A stretch of 46,401 bases of DNA from Planctomycetota bacterium (GTDB lineage: Bacteria; Planctomycetota; Planctomycetia; Gemmatales; Gemmataceae): positions 1 to 46,401 of the forward strand of contig JACPZP010000086.1 of NCBI GenBank assembly GCA_016195405.1, read 5' to 3'. The position numbers and the translations under genes are program-made. Below are positions 22,702 through 32,501 of the stretch, in pieces. The first letter of the stretch is position 1. Each line of letters starts with the position of its first letter. Below the pieces are notes generated by a model. It ran no database searches. It had not been told where the DNA came from and saw only the letters and a list, made by a program, of their open reading frames with translations.

Positions 22702-24408
22702 CTAATCATGGGCTGCGTGGCAAATGCTAAGAACTTCTTCAAGAGTTGTAAGGCCCGAGACCGCCTTGTTTACACCGTCTTCCAGCAGCGTTCTCATACC
22801 CAACAAGCGGGCCTGGCGACGGATGGCTTGAGTCGCCTCGCGGTGAAATGTCATCTCGCGCATAACTCCGTTCATTCTAAGCATTTCGAATATTCCCTTG
22901 CGGCCGCGATAACCCGTGTGATGGCAGTGCGAGCAGCCCCGTCCTCGGCAGAAATTCGCCGCTTGTGCTTGGCTTGGTGTGAGTCCAGCAGCCTTGATTT
23001 CCGCTGCCGGCGGCTTGTCTGGCTCCTTGCATTTTGAACAAATGACACGCACCAAACGCTGCGCCATGATCGCAACCACAGACGATGCGACAAGAAACGG
23101 CGGAACGCCGATATCCTGCAAACGTGTAATAGCGCTAGGCGCATCGTTCGTGTGTAATGTACTGAAAACCAAGTGTCCTGTCAGAGACGCCTGCACAGCA
23201 ATCTCCGCTGTCTCTTGGTCGCGAATCTCTCCGACGAGGATGATATTTGGCGCTTGTCGCAGCATCGCTCGAATGATGCGGGCGAAGTCGAGGCCAATCT
23301 GGTGTTTAACCTCAACCTGATTGATCCCTGGCAAGTAGTACTCAACAGGATCTTCGGCTGTGATGATCTTTCGATCAGGTCGATTCAACTCGTTCAAAGC
23401 CGAGTAAAGCGTCGTCGTCTTTCCAGATCCCGTCGGTCCCGTTACGAGGAAAATTCCGTTTGGGCGTTTGATGATGTTCTGGAAACGCTTGTAATCCTCC
23501 TCGCTGAACCCAAGATCACGAATATTCACCTGGATACTATTGCGGTCGAGAATACGCATCACCGCCGACTGTCCATGACTCGTTGGCAGGATGCTGACGC
23601 GCAGGTCGAAGTGTTTGCCCTGCACTGTCATTTTGATACGGCCATCCTGGGGACGTCGCTTTTCTGATATGTCGATGCTCCCCATGATCTTGATACGGGA
23701 GATCATCGGCGGCAGCAGGCGGCGGGGCGGGCTATCGCGCTCCACTAAGACGCCGTCGATCCGGTAGCGGATGCGCACACGATCGGCGAACGGCTCCACG
23801 TGGATATCGCTGGCCCGCAGGCTGATCGCTTCTTGAATGATCAAGTTGATGAGCTTCACGACCGGGGCGTCGCTGTCCTCGGCTGCGGCCATGTTGGATG
23901 TCTGTTCGGTCTCCGTGAAGTCGATTTGGGTGTCGGTGAATTCCTGCAACATGGAGTCGACCGACTCCGTTTCGGTCTGGCCATAGTGCCGGTTGATGGC
24001 TTCGACGATTTGCTCACGAGCCGCCAAGACCGGTTGCACCTCTTTGTTGAGAATGAACTGCAGCTTTTGCAGTGTGTCGAAGTCGGCCGGATCGTGAACG
24101 ACGATCTTGAGCGTACCGCTTTCTTGGGACAGCGGGATGACGACGTTCTCACGGGCCACCGACTCGGGCACCAACTCAATGATGGACGGCGGGATGGTCA
24201 GTTCGGCCAGATTGACCGACTGCATGCCTGCGTGCTCGGCGACCGCTCCGACGATCTCGTCAATCGAGGCATAGCCCAGCTTCATGATGGCGTCTTGGAG
24301 TTTGGCGCCGGTTTGCTGCGACAAGGCTCGGGCCTCGATCAGCTGATCTTGGCTAAGGAGATTCTTGCGAAGAAGAATGTCAGTGAACTCGCCACGACCT
24401 TTAGCCAT
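22702..24408 (-). CDS. PilB/GspE assembly ATPase
   Basis: Assembly ATPase of 568 residues, the standard PilB length. The MshEN N-domain covers about 1-150 (LLSQDQLIEARALSQQTG). Walker A GPTGSGKTTT lies at about 325, the Asp box is TAEDPVEYYLPG, Walker B is ILVGEIRDQETA, and the His box is FSTLHTNDAPSAITRL. The zinc tetracysteine CSKC...CSHC is followed by GYRGRKGIFE. The start ATG has TTGGAGAAATC directly upstream. It is the first gene of the series; a gap of 178 bp separates it from pilT. The presence of two PilB paralogues suggests two alternative motors or two pilin sets sharing one platform. Confidence 0.95.
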   Translation of the reverse strand: MAKGRGEFTDILLRKNLLSQDQLIEARALSQQTGAKLQDAIMKLGYASIDEIVGAVAEHAGMQSVNLAELTIPPSIIELVPESVARENVVIPLSQESGTLKIVVHDPADFDTLQKLQFILNKEVQPVLAAREQIVEAINRHYGQTETESVDSMLQEFTDTQIDFTETEQTSNMAAAEDSDAPVVKLINLIIQEAISLRASDIHVEPFADRVRIRYRIDGVLVERDSPPRRLLPPMISRIKIMGSIDISEKRRPQDGRIKMTVQGKHFDLRVSILPTSHGQSAVMRILDRNSIQVNIRDLGFSEEDYKRFQNIIKRPNGIFLVTGPTGSGKTTTLYSALNELNRPDRKIITAEDPVEYYLPGINQVEVKHQIGLDFARIIRAMLRQAPNIILVGEIRDQETAEIAVQASLTGHLVFSTLHTNDAPSAITRLQDIGVPPFLVASSVVAIMAQRLVRVICSKCKEPDKPPAAEIKAAGLTPSQAQAANFCRGRGCSHCHHTGYRGRKGIFEMLRMNGVMREMTFHREATQAIRRQARLLGMRTLLEDGVNKAVSGLTTLEEVLSICHAAHD

Positions 24409-24731
24409 GATTTCTCCAATAATGCTCGTTCAGCCTGAAGCCGGGCCAGCCGGAAGGCCGGGCCAGGAAAAAACGCCATCAGAACTGAACAATCCAACCG
24501 GATGCGACGGGCATGAACACTCGAAGAACTGTGGTGGCCGAATCCCTTGGGAAAGAATTCCTTTGATAACGAATGTGCGATGACCCCGTAAAGCTTCACA
24601 TTACGCGAGTTTCGGGCGACGTTCAAGTGAAAAACACGAGCGAAACGCGCAACTTCACGCCGGATTTTCGTTTATCTGACAGAGCGTAAGGGTACAATGA
24701 AACTCGCTCCTCCCCAAAGGAGGCTCCCCAT
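24409..24731. other. Divergent intergenic region between pilus and WXXGXW genes
   Basis: This 323-bp gap should hold divergent promoters. For the minus strand I see one candidate (24598-24626). For the plus strand TACAAT at 24692-24697 could be a -10 box, without a good -35. GC-rich GCCGGGCC repeats lie at about 24440-24470. No gene is apparent. A short hairpin CCTCC/GGAGG (24709-24723) can pair with the ribosome-binding site of the plus-strand gene. Confidence 0.45.
24598..24626 (-). promoter_or_regulatory. Candidate promoter of the pilus gene series
   Basis: On the minus strand TTGAAC (24626-24621) and TAATGT (24603-24598) stand 17 nt apart, about 190 nt upstream of the first PilB start. 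The -10 match is only moderate. Confidence 0.35.
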
Positions 24732-26540
24732 ATGAAAGCCATTCTTAGCATGTTCCTCTCGGCGGCCGCCCTGGCGGCGCTCATTGCATTCGAGGGACCA
24801 ATCGCCGCGCAGGATTTCGATCTCGAAAAGCCTGTAGCCGGCATAGAAATCCAAACGCGCGGACCAGTGCATGAGGCCTTCGCGCAGCCAATCGAACTGA
24901 AACCCGAGCAGGGCCTGCCCACGCCCAAGGAACCGCCGCCGGCGATTCCAGAGGATCCCGCCGTACAGCGTCCCGAGGGCGACAATGTGCAGTGGATTCC
25001 CGGCTACTGGTCGTGGGATGCTGAGCGCAACGAATTCGTTTGGGTCAGCGGCGTTTTTCGCAATGCGCCTCCGGGCCGGCAGTTTGTCCCCGGCCATTGG
25101 GTCCACACCGCCGACGGCTGGGTCTGGGTGCCCGGTTTCTGGGCGCCGCTCAATCAGGGTGAAATGCCGTATGTTCCCGAACCACCGGCGCCGCTCGAGA
25201 CCGACCCCAGCATTCCACCGCCTGACGCCAATAGCTTTTACGTTCCCGGCAACTGGGTTTACCGCGATTCCCGCTACGCCTGGCATCCAGGGTATTACGC
25301 GCCGTTCCGTGACGGCCGCGTTTGGGTCGCGCCGCGCTATCTTTGGACGCCCGCGGGATTCATCTTCGTGCCTGGCTATTGGGATTACCCGCTGGACGAC
25401 CGCGGCTTGCTGTTCGCCCCGGTCGTGTTCGCGCAGCCGTTCTGGCAGACTCCGGGATGGGTCTATCGTCCGAGTTACGTCGTCGCGCCGAACTTCCTGC
25501 TCGACAGTTTGTTTATTCGCACGCGCTCGTTCCAGTTCTATTTCGGCAACTTCTACGGACCAGCGTATGCGCGCGCCGGCTTCAATCCGTGGTTCGCAGG
25601 CACGGGACGCCGTGACCCATTGTTCTCGTACTATCGCTGGAATAACCGGTCGAATGCCAGCTGGTTGACCGGCCTGGAGCAACTTCACGCCGACCGAGTC
25701 GCCGGGCGCGTCGCCGTTCCACCCATGACGTTCGCGCAGCAAACCAAGATCGTGAACCAAGCAATCGTGCAGAACAACATCCGCGTGGTGACGCCCATAG
25801 GTCAATTCAAAAGCGACAAAATACGGTTGGTGCAGACGAGCCCATCGCAGATGGCGAGCGCGCAGCTGAACAGCCAGCGAAGTATGGAACTGTCGAAAAT
25901 GCGGGCGCTGGCGGAATCCGGCAAGGCGAAAACGCCGCGCGGCGAACACACGACGCTCAAACTGCCGACCTCGGGCCCTGCAAACGTCGTCGTGAGCCCC
26001 GCGCTGCCGAAGGTTCACTCGTCGCAACCGTCAACGGGAAAGGCGGCCGGCGATGCACCACGCACCATTACTTTGCCGCCCATGGGCACGAATCCAGGGG
26101 TGACGCCTCTGCCCAAGGTGACGACTACGCCATTGAATCCAGCTCCGGCTCCAAAAGTTTCGTCGCCGCCGCCAAAAGTGATCGACGTGCCGAAAAGCGC
26201 GCCGCCGCTCCCGAATAACACCAAGCCGAAGACGGGCAGCGTCGACGCGCAAAAGGCTGTGACGCCGATGGCGACGCCACGCTCGAGGAGCGGCCAAAAG
26301 CTCTCACTGTCCAATCCCGGCAGATCGCGAATGGCGACGGTCACCTACAACGCCGCCACGCCGTCGCAACTTGGCAAGCAGGCTTCGACCGCACCCCGCC
26401 TTGCCGCGCCAGCGTCGCCGCCGCGCGTGACTTCGTCTTCATCGAGCAACCGTTCAGGCGGAGCGCACAATGGCGACGGCGGACGATCGCGAAGCGGAAA
26501 TCGAGGCGGCGGAGGCGGGAAGAGTGGCTCCAAAAGATGA
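24732..26540 (+). CDS. Secreted WXXGXW-repeat protein
   Basis: Protein of 602 residues with a signal peptide (MKAILSMFLSAAALAALIAF, cut near AAQ). Residues of about 80-290 carry repeats of the WXXGXW/YXWGXW type: WIPGYWSW, FVPGHWVH, WVPGFWAP, YVPGNWVY, WHPGYYAP, FVPGYWDY. Repeats of this family occur in secreted or outer-membrane proteins of planctomycetes and proteobacteria; their function is unknown. The C-terminal 230 residues are Pro/Ser/Thr/Lys-rich and probably disordered, ending in a Gly/Ser/Arg tail. AAAGGAGG precedes the ATG by 8 nt and can be masked by a small hairpin. The last 71 bp overlap the next small gene. It is probably a cell-envelope protein. Confidence 0.87.
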   Translation: MKAILSMFLSAAALAALIAFEGPIAAQDFDLEKPVAGIEIQTRGPVHEAFAQPIELKPEQGLPTPKEPPPAIPEDPAVQRPEGDNVQWIPGYWSWDAERNEFVWVSGVFRNAPPGRQFVPGHWVHTADGWVWVPGFWAPLNQGEMPYVPEPPAPLETDPSIPPPDANSFYVPGNWVYRDSRYAWHPGYYAPFRDGRVWVAPRYLWTPAGFIFVPGYWDYPLDDRGLLFAPVVFAQPFWQTPGWVYRPSYVVAPNFLLDSLFIRTRSFQFYFGNFYGPAYARAGFNPWFAGTGRRDPLFSYYRWNNRSNASWLTGLEQLHADRVAGRVAVPPMTFAQQTKIVNQAIVQNNIRVVTPIGQFKSDKIRLVQTSPSQMASAQLNSQRSMELSKMRALAESGKAKTPRGEHTTLKLPTSGPANVVVSPALPKVHSSQPSTGKAAGDAPRTITLPPMGTNPGVTPLPKVTTTPLNPAPAPKVSSPPPKVIDVPKSAPPLPNNTKPKTGSVDAQKAVTPMATPRSRSGQKLSLSNPGRSRMATVTYNAATPSQLGKQASTAPRLAAPASPPRVTSSSSSNRSGGAHNGDGGRSRSGNRGGGGGKSGSKR

Positions 26541-26724
26541 CAAGCGCAAGCTCCGCGAACTCAAACGCGCCGTTAAACGGGGCGGCAACAAGCACCGCCG
26601 CAATGCTCTCAAACGCCAACTTCGGGATAGCCCGGAAGAAGCACATCGCGCCGAGGCGGATTTTGGCCGCAACGTCTCGAAGGACTTAAACGCAATCGAT
26701 CGGCCGCCGTCGGGACGCACATGA
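26470..26724 (+). CDS. Small basic protein of unknown function
   Basis: Protein of 84 residues, rich in Lys, Arg and Glu, with KLRELKRAVKRGGNKHRRNA followed by LKRQLRDSPEEAHRAEADFG. The pattern (charged helix, then PEEA and DFG with a short tail) resembles a small conserved protein I recall from planctomycete genomes; I cannot name a family. It overlaps the end of the WXXGXW gene by 71 bp in another frame, suggesting translational coupling, and its last part is free of overlap. Many positive charges suggest nucleic-acid or ribosome association, but this is speculation. Confidence 0.65.
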   Translation: MATADDREAEIEAAEAGRVAPKDDKRKLRELKRAVKRGGNKHRRNALKRQLRDSPEEAHRAEADFGRNVSKDLNAIDRPPSGRT

Positions 26725-27339
26725 ACACACCGATTAGTGCCAGCGGAGAATATTGCGATGGTCCGCCATGTTCATATGTGGAAAAGAGTAGCATGTGTGT
26801 CCCTAATCGCAGCGGCAGCGTTCCTTGGGTGCAGAATCTTCTTCATCGAAGAGTCCGATGTCCAGTGGATTGGGCCCAAGACTCGACAAATCAGGGAATT
26901 GATGACTCTTCTCGAATCTCCCGTGGACTTAAGCCATCTCCAGGGGACCATGAGCGCGCGTAGAGCACTGGAATTGCTTCATGAACAACTTTTCGAAGGG
27001 GACCTCAATCTTCACTTCTTTGTGAACATGCGCGATGGTAGCAACCAAGTCCCTCAGGATCACTTCCTTGATTCCCAAATCAAACTTCCCTGCGGTAAAA
27101 TGACGGCGATTCAGTTCATTCGCGCTTTGCTTGATCAGGTACTTTGGAAAAAGGCCGTTTTGCTGCTAAGACAAGATGGCCTTCTCGAAATCACAACTCC
27201 TGAACACGCAAGACGCGAAAGGGCAGCTTACGAGAAAGCAGTTGGATTCACTCCGCTAGATTCGGTTTGGCAGTGGATTTCCGAGTTCTTTGGCAATGAC
27301 GGACCTCTCCCGATACCATATAGCGAGACGAACGCAGGC

Positions 27340-29298
<1,959 letters not shown>

Positions 29299-29399
29299 CG
29301 AATCTCCTGGAAGACGTTGTCGCTTGCGAAGGAATCGCGAATCCGTGACAATTCTATGCAATCGAACTCTTGCCGTTTAGCCGGAGCTGAAGGTGTTGC

Positions 29400-30452
29400 A
29401 TGGTTTTCCGTGGATCGCTCTTGGTTCTGGTTTTCAGCGCTGCCATGTCGTTGGCTCAATCGCAATCTTCATCACTCGACCGACTGGATCCGGCCAAGAT
29501 TCCGGAGGAGTTGCGGCTTCCGAACCAGCCATCGGAGATCGTCGCGATCCTGCACAAGCACACGCGCGGCGTCGCCGGTCTCGCCTTTTCACCGGATGGT
29601 AAGACGCTCGTGTCCGCCGGCTGGGACAACAAGCTCATCTGGTGGCGCGTGCGCGGTTCCGAGTTCGTGGCCGGCGACACCGCGGCGGGCAGTCCAAGCG
29701 GCGTGGCGTTTTCGCCGGACGGCAAGACTCTTATCAGCGGCGGCGCCGACGCTCATGTTCACCTGTGGAAAAACGGCAAGCAAGCTCGGCCCCTTGCCGG
29801 CCACCAAAACCGCCCTTTCGCTGTCGCTTTCTCTCCCTGCGGCAAGCTGCTCGCCAGCGGTTGCGGCGAACCCACCGTGCGCGTCTGGAAATTGGATGAA
29901 GACGAACCCGAAGCCTGGGCAGTCCTCGCCAATGAAACCAATCCCGCAGTCGGCGTCTCGTCTTTATCATTCAGCTTCGACGGCAAGTATCTAGCCATGG
30001 GCCATCATGCCGGCAAAAGTACGCTGCGCATCTGGGACGTTGGCGGCAACATCATGGAGGAGATCGACATTCCCGACGCCATGGCCCGGCTGGTGGCGTT
30101 CTCGCCCAAGGAACCGTTGCTGGCTTTCAGCGGCAACGCGGAGATTCGGCTGTGGGATTTCAAGGAAGGCAAAGCGAGACCACGCAAATCGCTTCCAGCT
30201 CATTCGCAAAAAGTCGCGCCGGGCAGTGTCAAAGCGTTGACATTTTCGCCGGACGGCAAATCGCTGGCAAGCTGCGGGCAAGATCGCCGGCTGGTAGTCT
30301 GGGATGTGCCGCGTGACGAGAAACGGCTCGAATGGGTTTTTCCCAACCAAGGCCTGGCCTTGACGTTCGCGCCGGATGGCAGGCACCTCGCGCTCGGCAA
30401 CCAAGACGGAACGATCTATGTTTTGCGCGTGCCGGCCGTTAAGATGAAGTGA
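29400..30452 (+). CDS. Secreted WD40-repeat protein
   Basis: Protein of 350 residues with a signal peptide (MVFRGSLLVLVFSAAMSLAQ) and about seven WD40 blades, enough for one propeller. Clear units include GVAGLAFSPDGKTLVSAG...IWWRV, GVAFSPDGKTLISGGADAHV, FAVAFSPCGKLLASGCGEPT and ALTFSPDGKSLASCGQDRRL. Such exported WD40 proteins are abundant in planctomycetes, where they serve as protein-interaction scaffolds in the periplasm. No enzymatic domain is present. The stop codon overlaps the GTG that could begin the downstream acetyltransferase gene, so the two are likely in one transcript. Confidence 0.88.
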   Translation: MVFRGSLLVLVFSAAMSLAQSQSSSLDRLDPAKIPEELRLPNQPSEIVAILHKHTRGVAGLAFSPDGKTLVSAGWDNKLIWWRVRGSEFVAGDTAAGSPSGVAFSPDGKTLISGGADAHVHLWKNGKQARPLAGHQNRPFAVAFSPCGKLLASGCGEPTVRVWKLDEDEPEAWAVLANETNPAVGVSSLSFSFDGKYLAMGHHAGKSTLRIWDVGGNIMEEIDIPDAMARLVAFSPKEPLLAFSGNAEIRLWDFKEGKARPRKSLPAHSQKVAPGSVKALTFSPDGKSLASCGQDRRLVVWDVPRDEKRLEWVFPNQGLALTFAPDGRHLALGNQDGTIYVLRVPAVKMK

Positions 30453-30481
30453 AAGAATATGCCCAATTCAGGTGCAAGATG

Positions 30482-31069
30482 GTTTCTCAGGACCTGCCAA
30501 CCCTGACCTACTTCAAGCGATTCCGCATGGAAATCGACGTGCAGGATCCGCTGCCTCACGTGCCTTGTCTGCCGCCCGGTTATGCGTGGGCGCCGTGGGA
30601 AGCCGGGCTCATCGATCAGCACGCCGACGTCAAGTATCAGTGTTTCTTCGAAGAGATCGATGCCGTCGTCTTCCCCAACCTGTCGAGCCGTGAAGGCTGT
30701 CTTCGCCTGATGCGTGACATCTCCACCAATGCAGGTTTCAAGCCCGAGGCGACTTGGCTGATCGCTTACGACGGACAACACTGCGGCACCATCCAAGGCG
30801 TCCGCGATCGTTACGGCATGGGCGCGATCCAGAATGTCGGCATCATACCGGAGCATCGTGGGCGAGGGCTTGGACGGGCGCTGGTCCTGCAAGCCTTGCA
30901 CGGGTTCCGCGGGTGCGGCGTGCATCGAGTTCATTTGGAAGTCACCACGCAGAACGAGCCAGCCATTCGGCTTTATCGCAGTCTCGGCTTCCGTTTCCGT
31001 AAAACCATCTACAAGACCGCCGATGCGTTCGCGGCATTGCAGGGCGCGTCATCCGGCTGGTTCGCGTAG
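30482..31069 (+). CDS. GNAT family N-acetyltransferase
   Basis: Acetyl-CoA-dependent N-acetyltransferase of 195 residues. The acetyl-CoA-binding motif A is clear (NVGIIPEHRGRGLGRALVLQ, with the R/Q-x-x-G-x-G/A pattern), followed by VHRVHLEVTTQNEPAIRLYR and SLGFRFRKTIYK, the motif B end of the fold. The N-terminal half (ATWLIAYDGQHCGTIQGV) gives the early beta strands. The ATG 30482 with AGGTG nearby is chosen; GTG 30449, overlapping the WD40 stop, is an alternative and would add 11 residues. The acceptor substrate cannot be deduced. Confidence 0.88.
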   Translation, partial: VSQDLPTLTYFKRFRMEIDVQDPLPHVPCLPPGYAWAPWEAGLIDQHADVKYQCFFEEIDAVVFPNLSSREGCLRLMRDISTNAGFKPEATWLIAYDGQHCGTIQGVRDRYGMGAIQNVGIIPEHRGRGLGRALVLQALHGFRGCGVHRVHLEVTTQNEPAIRLYRSLGFRFRKTIYKTADAFAALQGASSGWFA

Positions 31070-31081
31070 AATGAACTGAAC

Positions 31082-31138
31082 CCCCGCTTGCGGGTCAGCG
31101 CCGAATTGGGCTCTGTAGGCGCTAAACCGCAAGCGGTG
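31082..31138. repeat. Palindromic element (CCGCTTGCGG type)
   Basis: Arms CCCCGCTTGCGGGTCAGCGCC and GGCGCTAAACCGCAAGCGGTG form an imperfect inverted repeat with a 15-nt loop (31082-31102 and 31118-31138). It begins 12 nt after the acetyltransferase stop and ends just before the ribosome-binding site of the first M16 gene. Confidence 0.8.
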
Positions 31139-31154
31139 ACTCGGAGCCAACAAA

Positions 31155-32393
31155 GTGCCCCAACAAATATATCATCATTCCTTTCCCAACGGACTCACTC
31201 TTCTTGCCGAGCGCATGGATCACGTTCGTTCGGCGGCGTTGAATTTCCTGGTGCCCGCCGGCTGCGTCAACGATCCTGTCGAAGCGCTCGGCACAACGAC
31301 CGTATTGGCGGAGATGATCACCCGCGGCGCCGGCAAGCGCGATAGCCGCGAACTCAGCCTTGCCATCGATAACCTCGGCCTCGATCGCGATGAAACGGTC
31401 GGCCAACTCCACATTCGCTTCTGGGGCGCCACGCTCGCCCGCAATCTTCCCGCGGCCCTGGAAATCTATGCCGACATTCTGCGCCGGCCTCAGTTGCCCG
31501 AAGACGATCTCGATGCCGTCAAGGCCCTGGCGCTGCAAGACATCCAGTCCTTAGAGGACGAACCGCAAGCCAAAGTGATGGTCGAGTTGCGCCGCCGCCA
31601 TTGGCCGATGCCCTTGGGCCGCGACCGCCGGGGCACGCCCGAAGGAATCGCCGCCATCACGGCCGCGTCACTGCGCCGCCAGTTCAAGCGCAACTTTGCG
31701 CCAAAGGGCACGATTCTGTCCGTCGCCGGCAACATCGAATGGGAATCGCTCAAGAAGCAGGTGGAACGCCTCTTCGGCGATTGGCAAGGCGAGGAGAAGC
31801 CGCCCGCCGACTTGCGCCCCGCGCTGAACGGCCAGGCGCATCTCTCCAAGGAAACCACGCAAACGCAGATCGCTCTCGCGTACCCCAGCGTGCCGTTCGG
31901 CCATCCCGAGTATTACTCCGCGCAGGCCGGCGTGCAGATTCTCTCGGGCGGCATGGGCGCCCGGCTCTTCACCGAGGTGCGCGAGAAACGCGGCCTATGC
32001 TATTCCGTGTGGGCCAGCTACCAGACGTTCAAGGAATGCGCCTGCGTTCTGTGCTACGCCGGCACCACCAACGAGCGCGCTCAGGAAACGCTGGATGTGA
32101 CATTGGCGGAATTGCGCCGCGTGGCTCAAGGCGTGGAAGACGAAGAAGTCGATCGCGTCAAGGCAGGCCTAAAGTCATCGGTCATCATGCAGGAAGAATC
32201 GACGTCCGCCCGTGCTGGCGCCATTGCCTCCGATTGGTACTACCTGGGCCGCGTGCGACCCATGGAGGAAGTCCAAGCCGCCATCAACGGCCTGTCCGCG
32301 GACAGCATCGTCGCGCATTTGCGCAAGCATCCGGCGAAGGACTTCACCGTGGTGACGCTAGGCCCCAAACCATTGAATGTGCCAACCGTTTAG
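31155..32393 (+). CDS. M16 family peptidase-like protein, subunit without the zinc site
   Basis: Insulinase/pitrilysin fold protein of 412 residues, composed of two M16 domains. The position of the HXXEH zinc motif is occupied by TTTVLAEMITRG, and the downstream third zinc ligand region reads ALALQDIQSLED, so it cannot bind zinc in the usual way. The C-terminal domain has the Arg-Tyr pair motif FTEVREKRGLCYSVWA. This is the pattern of the non-catalytic partner of a two-subunit M16B peptidase. The next gene encodes the complementary subunit. The start is GTG 31155 with GGAG 8 nt upstream. The TAG stop lies inside an 85-bp palindrome. Confidence 0.9.
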   Translation: MPQQIYHHSFPNGLTLLAERMDHVRSAALNFLVPAGCVNDPVEALGTTTVLAEMITRGAGKRDSRELSLAIDNLGLDRDETVGQLHIRFWGATLARNLPAALEIYADILRRPQLPEDDLDAVKALALQDIQSLEDEPQAKVMVELRRRHWPMPLGRDRRGTPEGIAAITAASLRRQFKRNFAPKGTILSVAGNIEWESLKKQVERLFGDWQGEEKPPADLRPALNGQAHLSKETTQTQIALAYPSVPFGHPEYYSAQAGVQILSGGMGARLFTEVREKRGLCYSVWASYQTFKECACVLCYAGTTNERAQETLDVTLAELRRVAQGVEDEEVDRVKAGLKSSVIMQEESTSARAGAIASDWYYLGRVRPMEEVQAAINGLSADSIVAHLRKHPAKDFTVVTLGPKPLNVPTV

Positions 32394-32472
32394 CCGCGAG
32401 CCAGCGGCGAGCGCGGGCGGCGTCCAACCCGGTTGGATTCGGCCCGCGCTCGCCGCTGGCTCGCGGCTAAAC
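32388..32472. repeat. 85-bp palindrome with perfect 31-bp arms between the M16 genes
   Basis: Left arm 32388-32418 starts GTTTAGCCGCGAGCCAGCGG; right arm 32442-32472 is its exact complement. The 23-nt loop contains a further hairpin, TCCAACC/GGTTGGA. The TAG at 32391-32393 is the stop of the first M16 gene. The element ends 29 nt before the GTG of the second. As RNA it would be extremely stable. Confidence 0.95.
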
Positions 32473-32501
32473 GTGAAACGATTTTCGAGGAGTTCTATTC
32501 C

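Noticed and set aside
24672..26027. 451-codon minus-strand frame opposite the WXXGXW gene
   Set aside because: The plus-strand frame has a signal peptide, ribosome-binding site and family repeats; the antisense product is Arg/His/Ala-rich with no domain.
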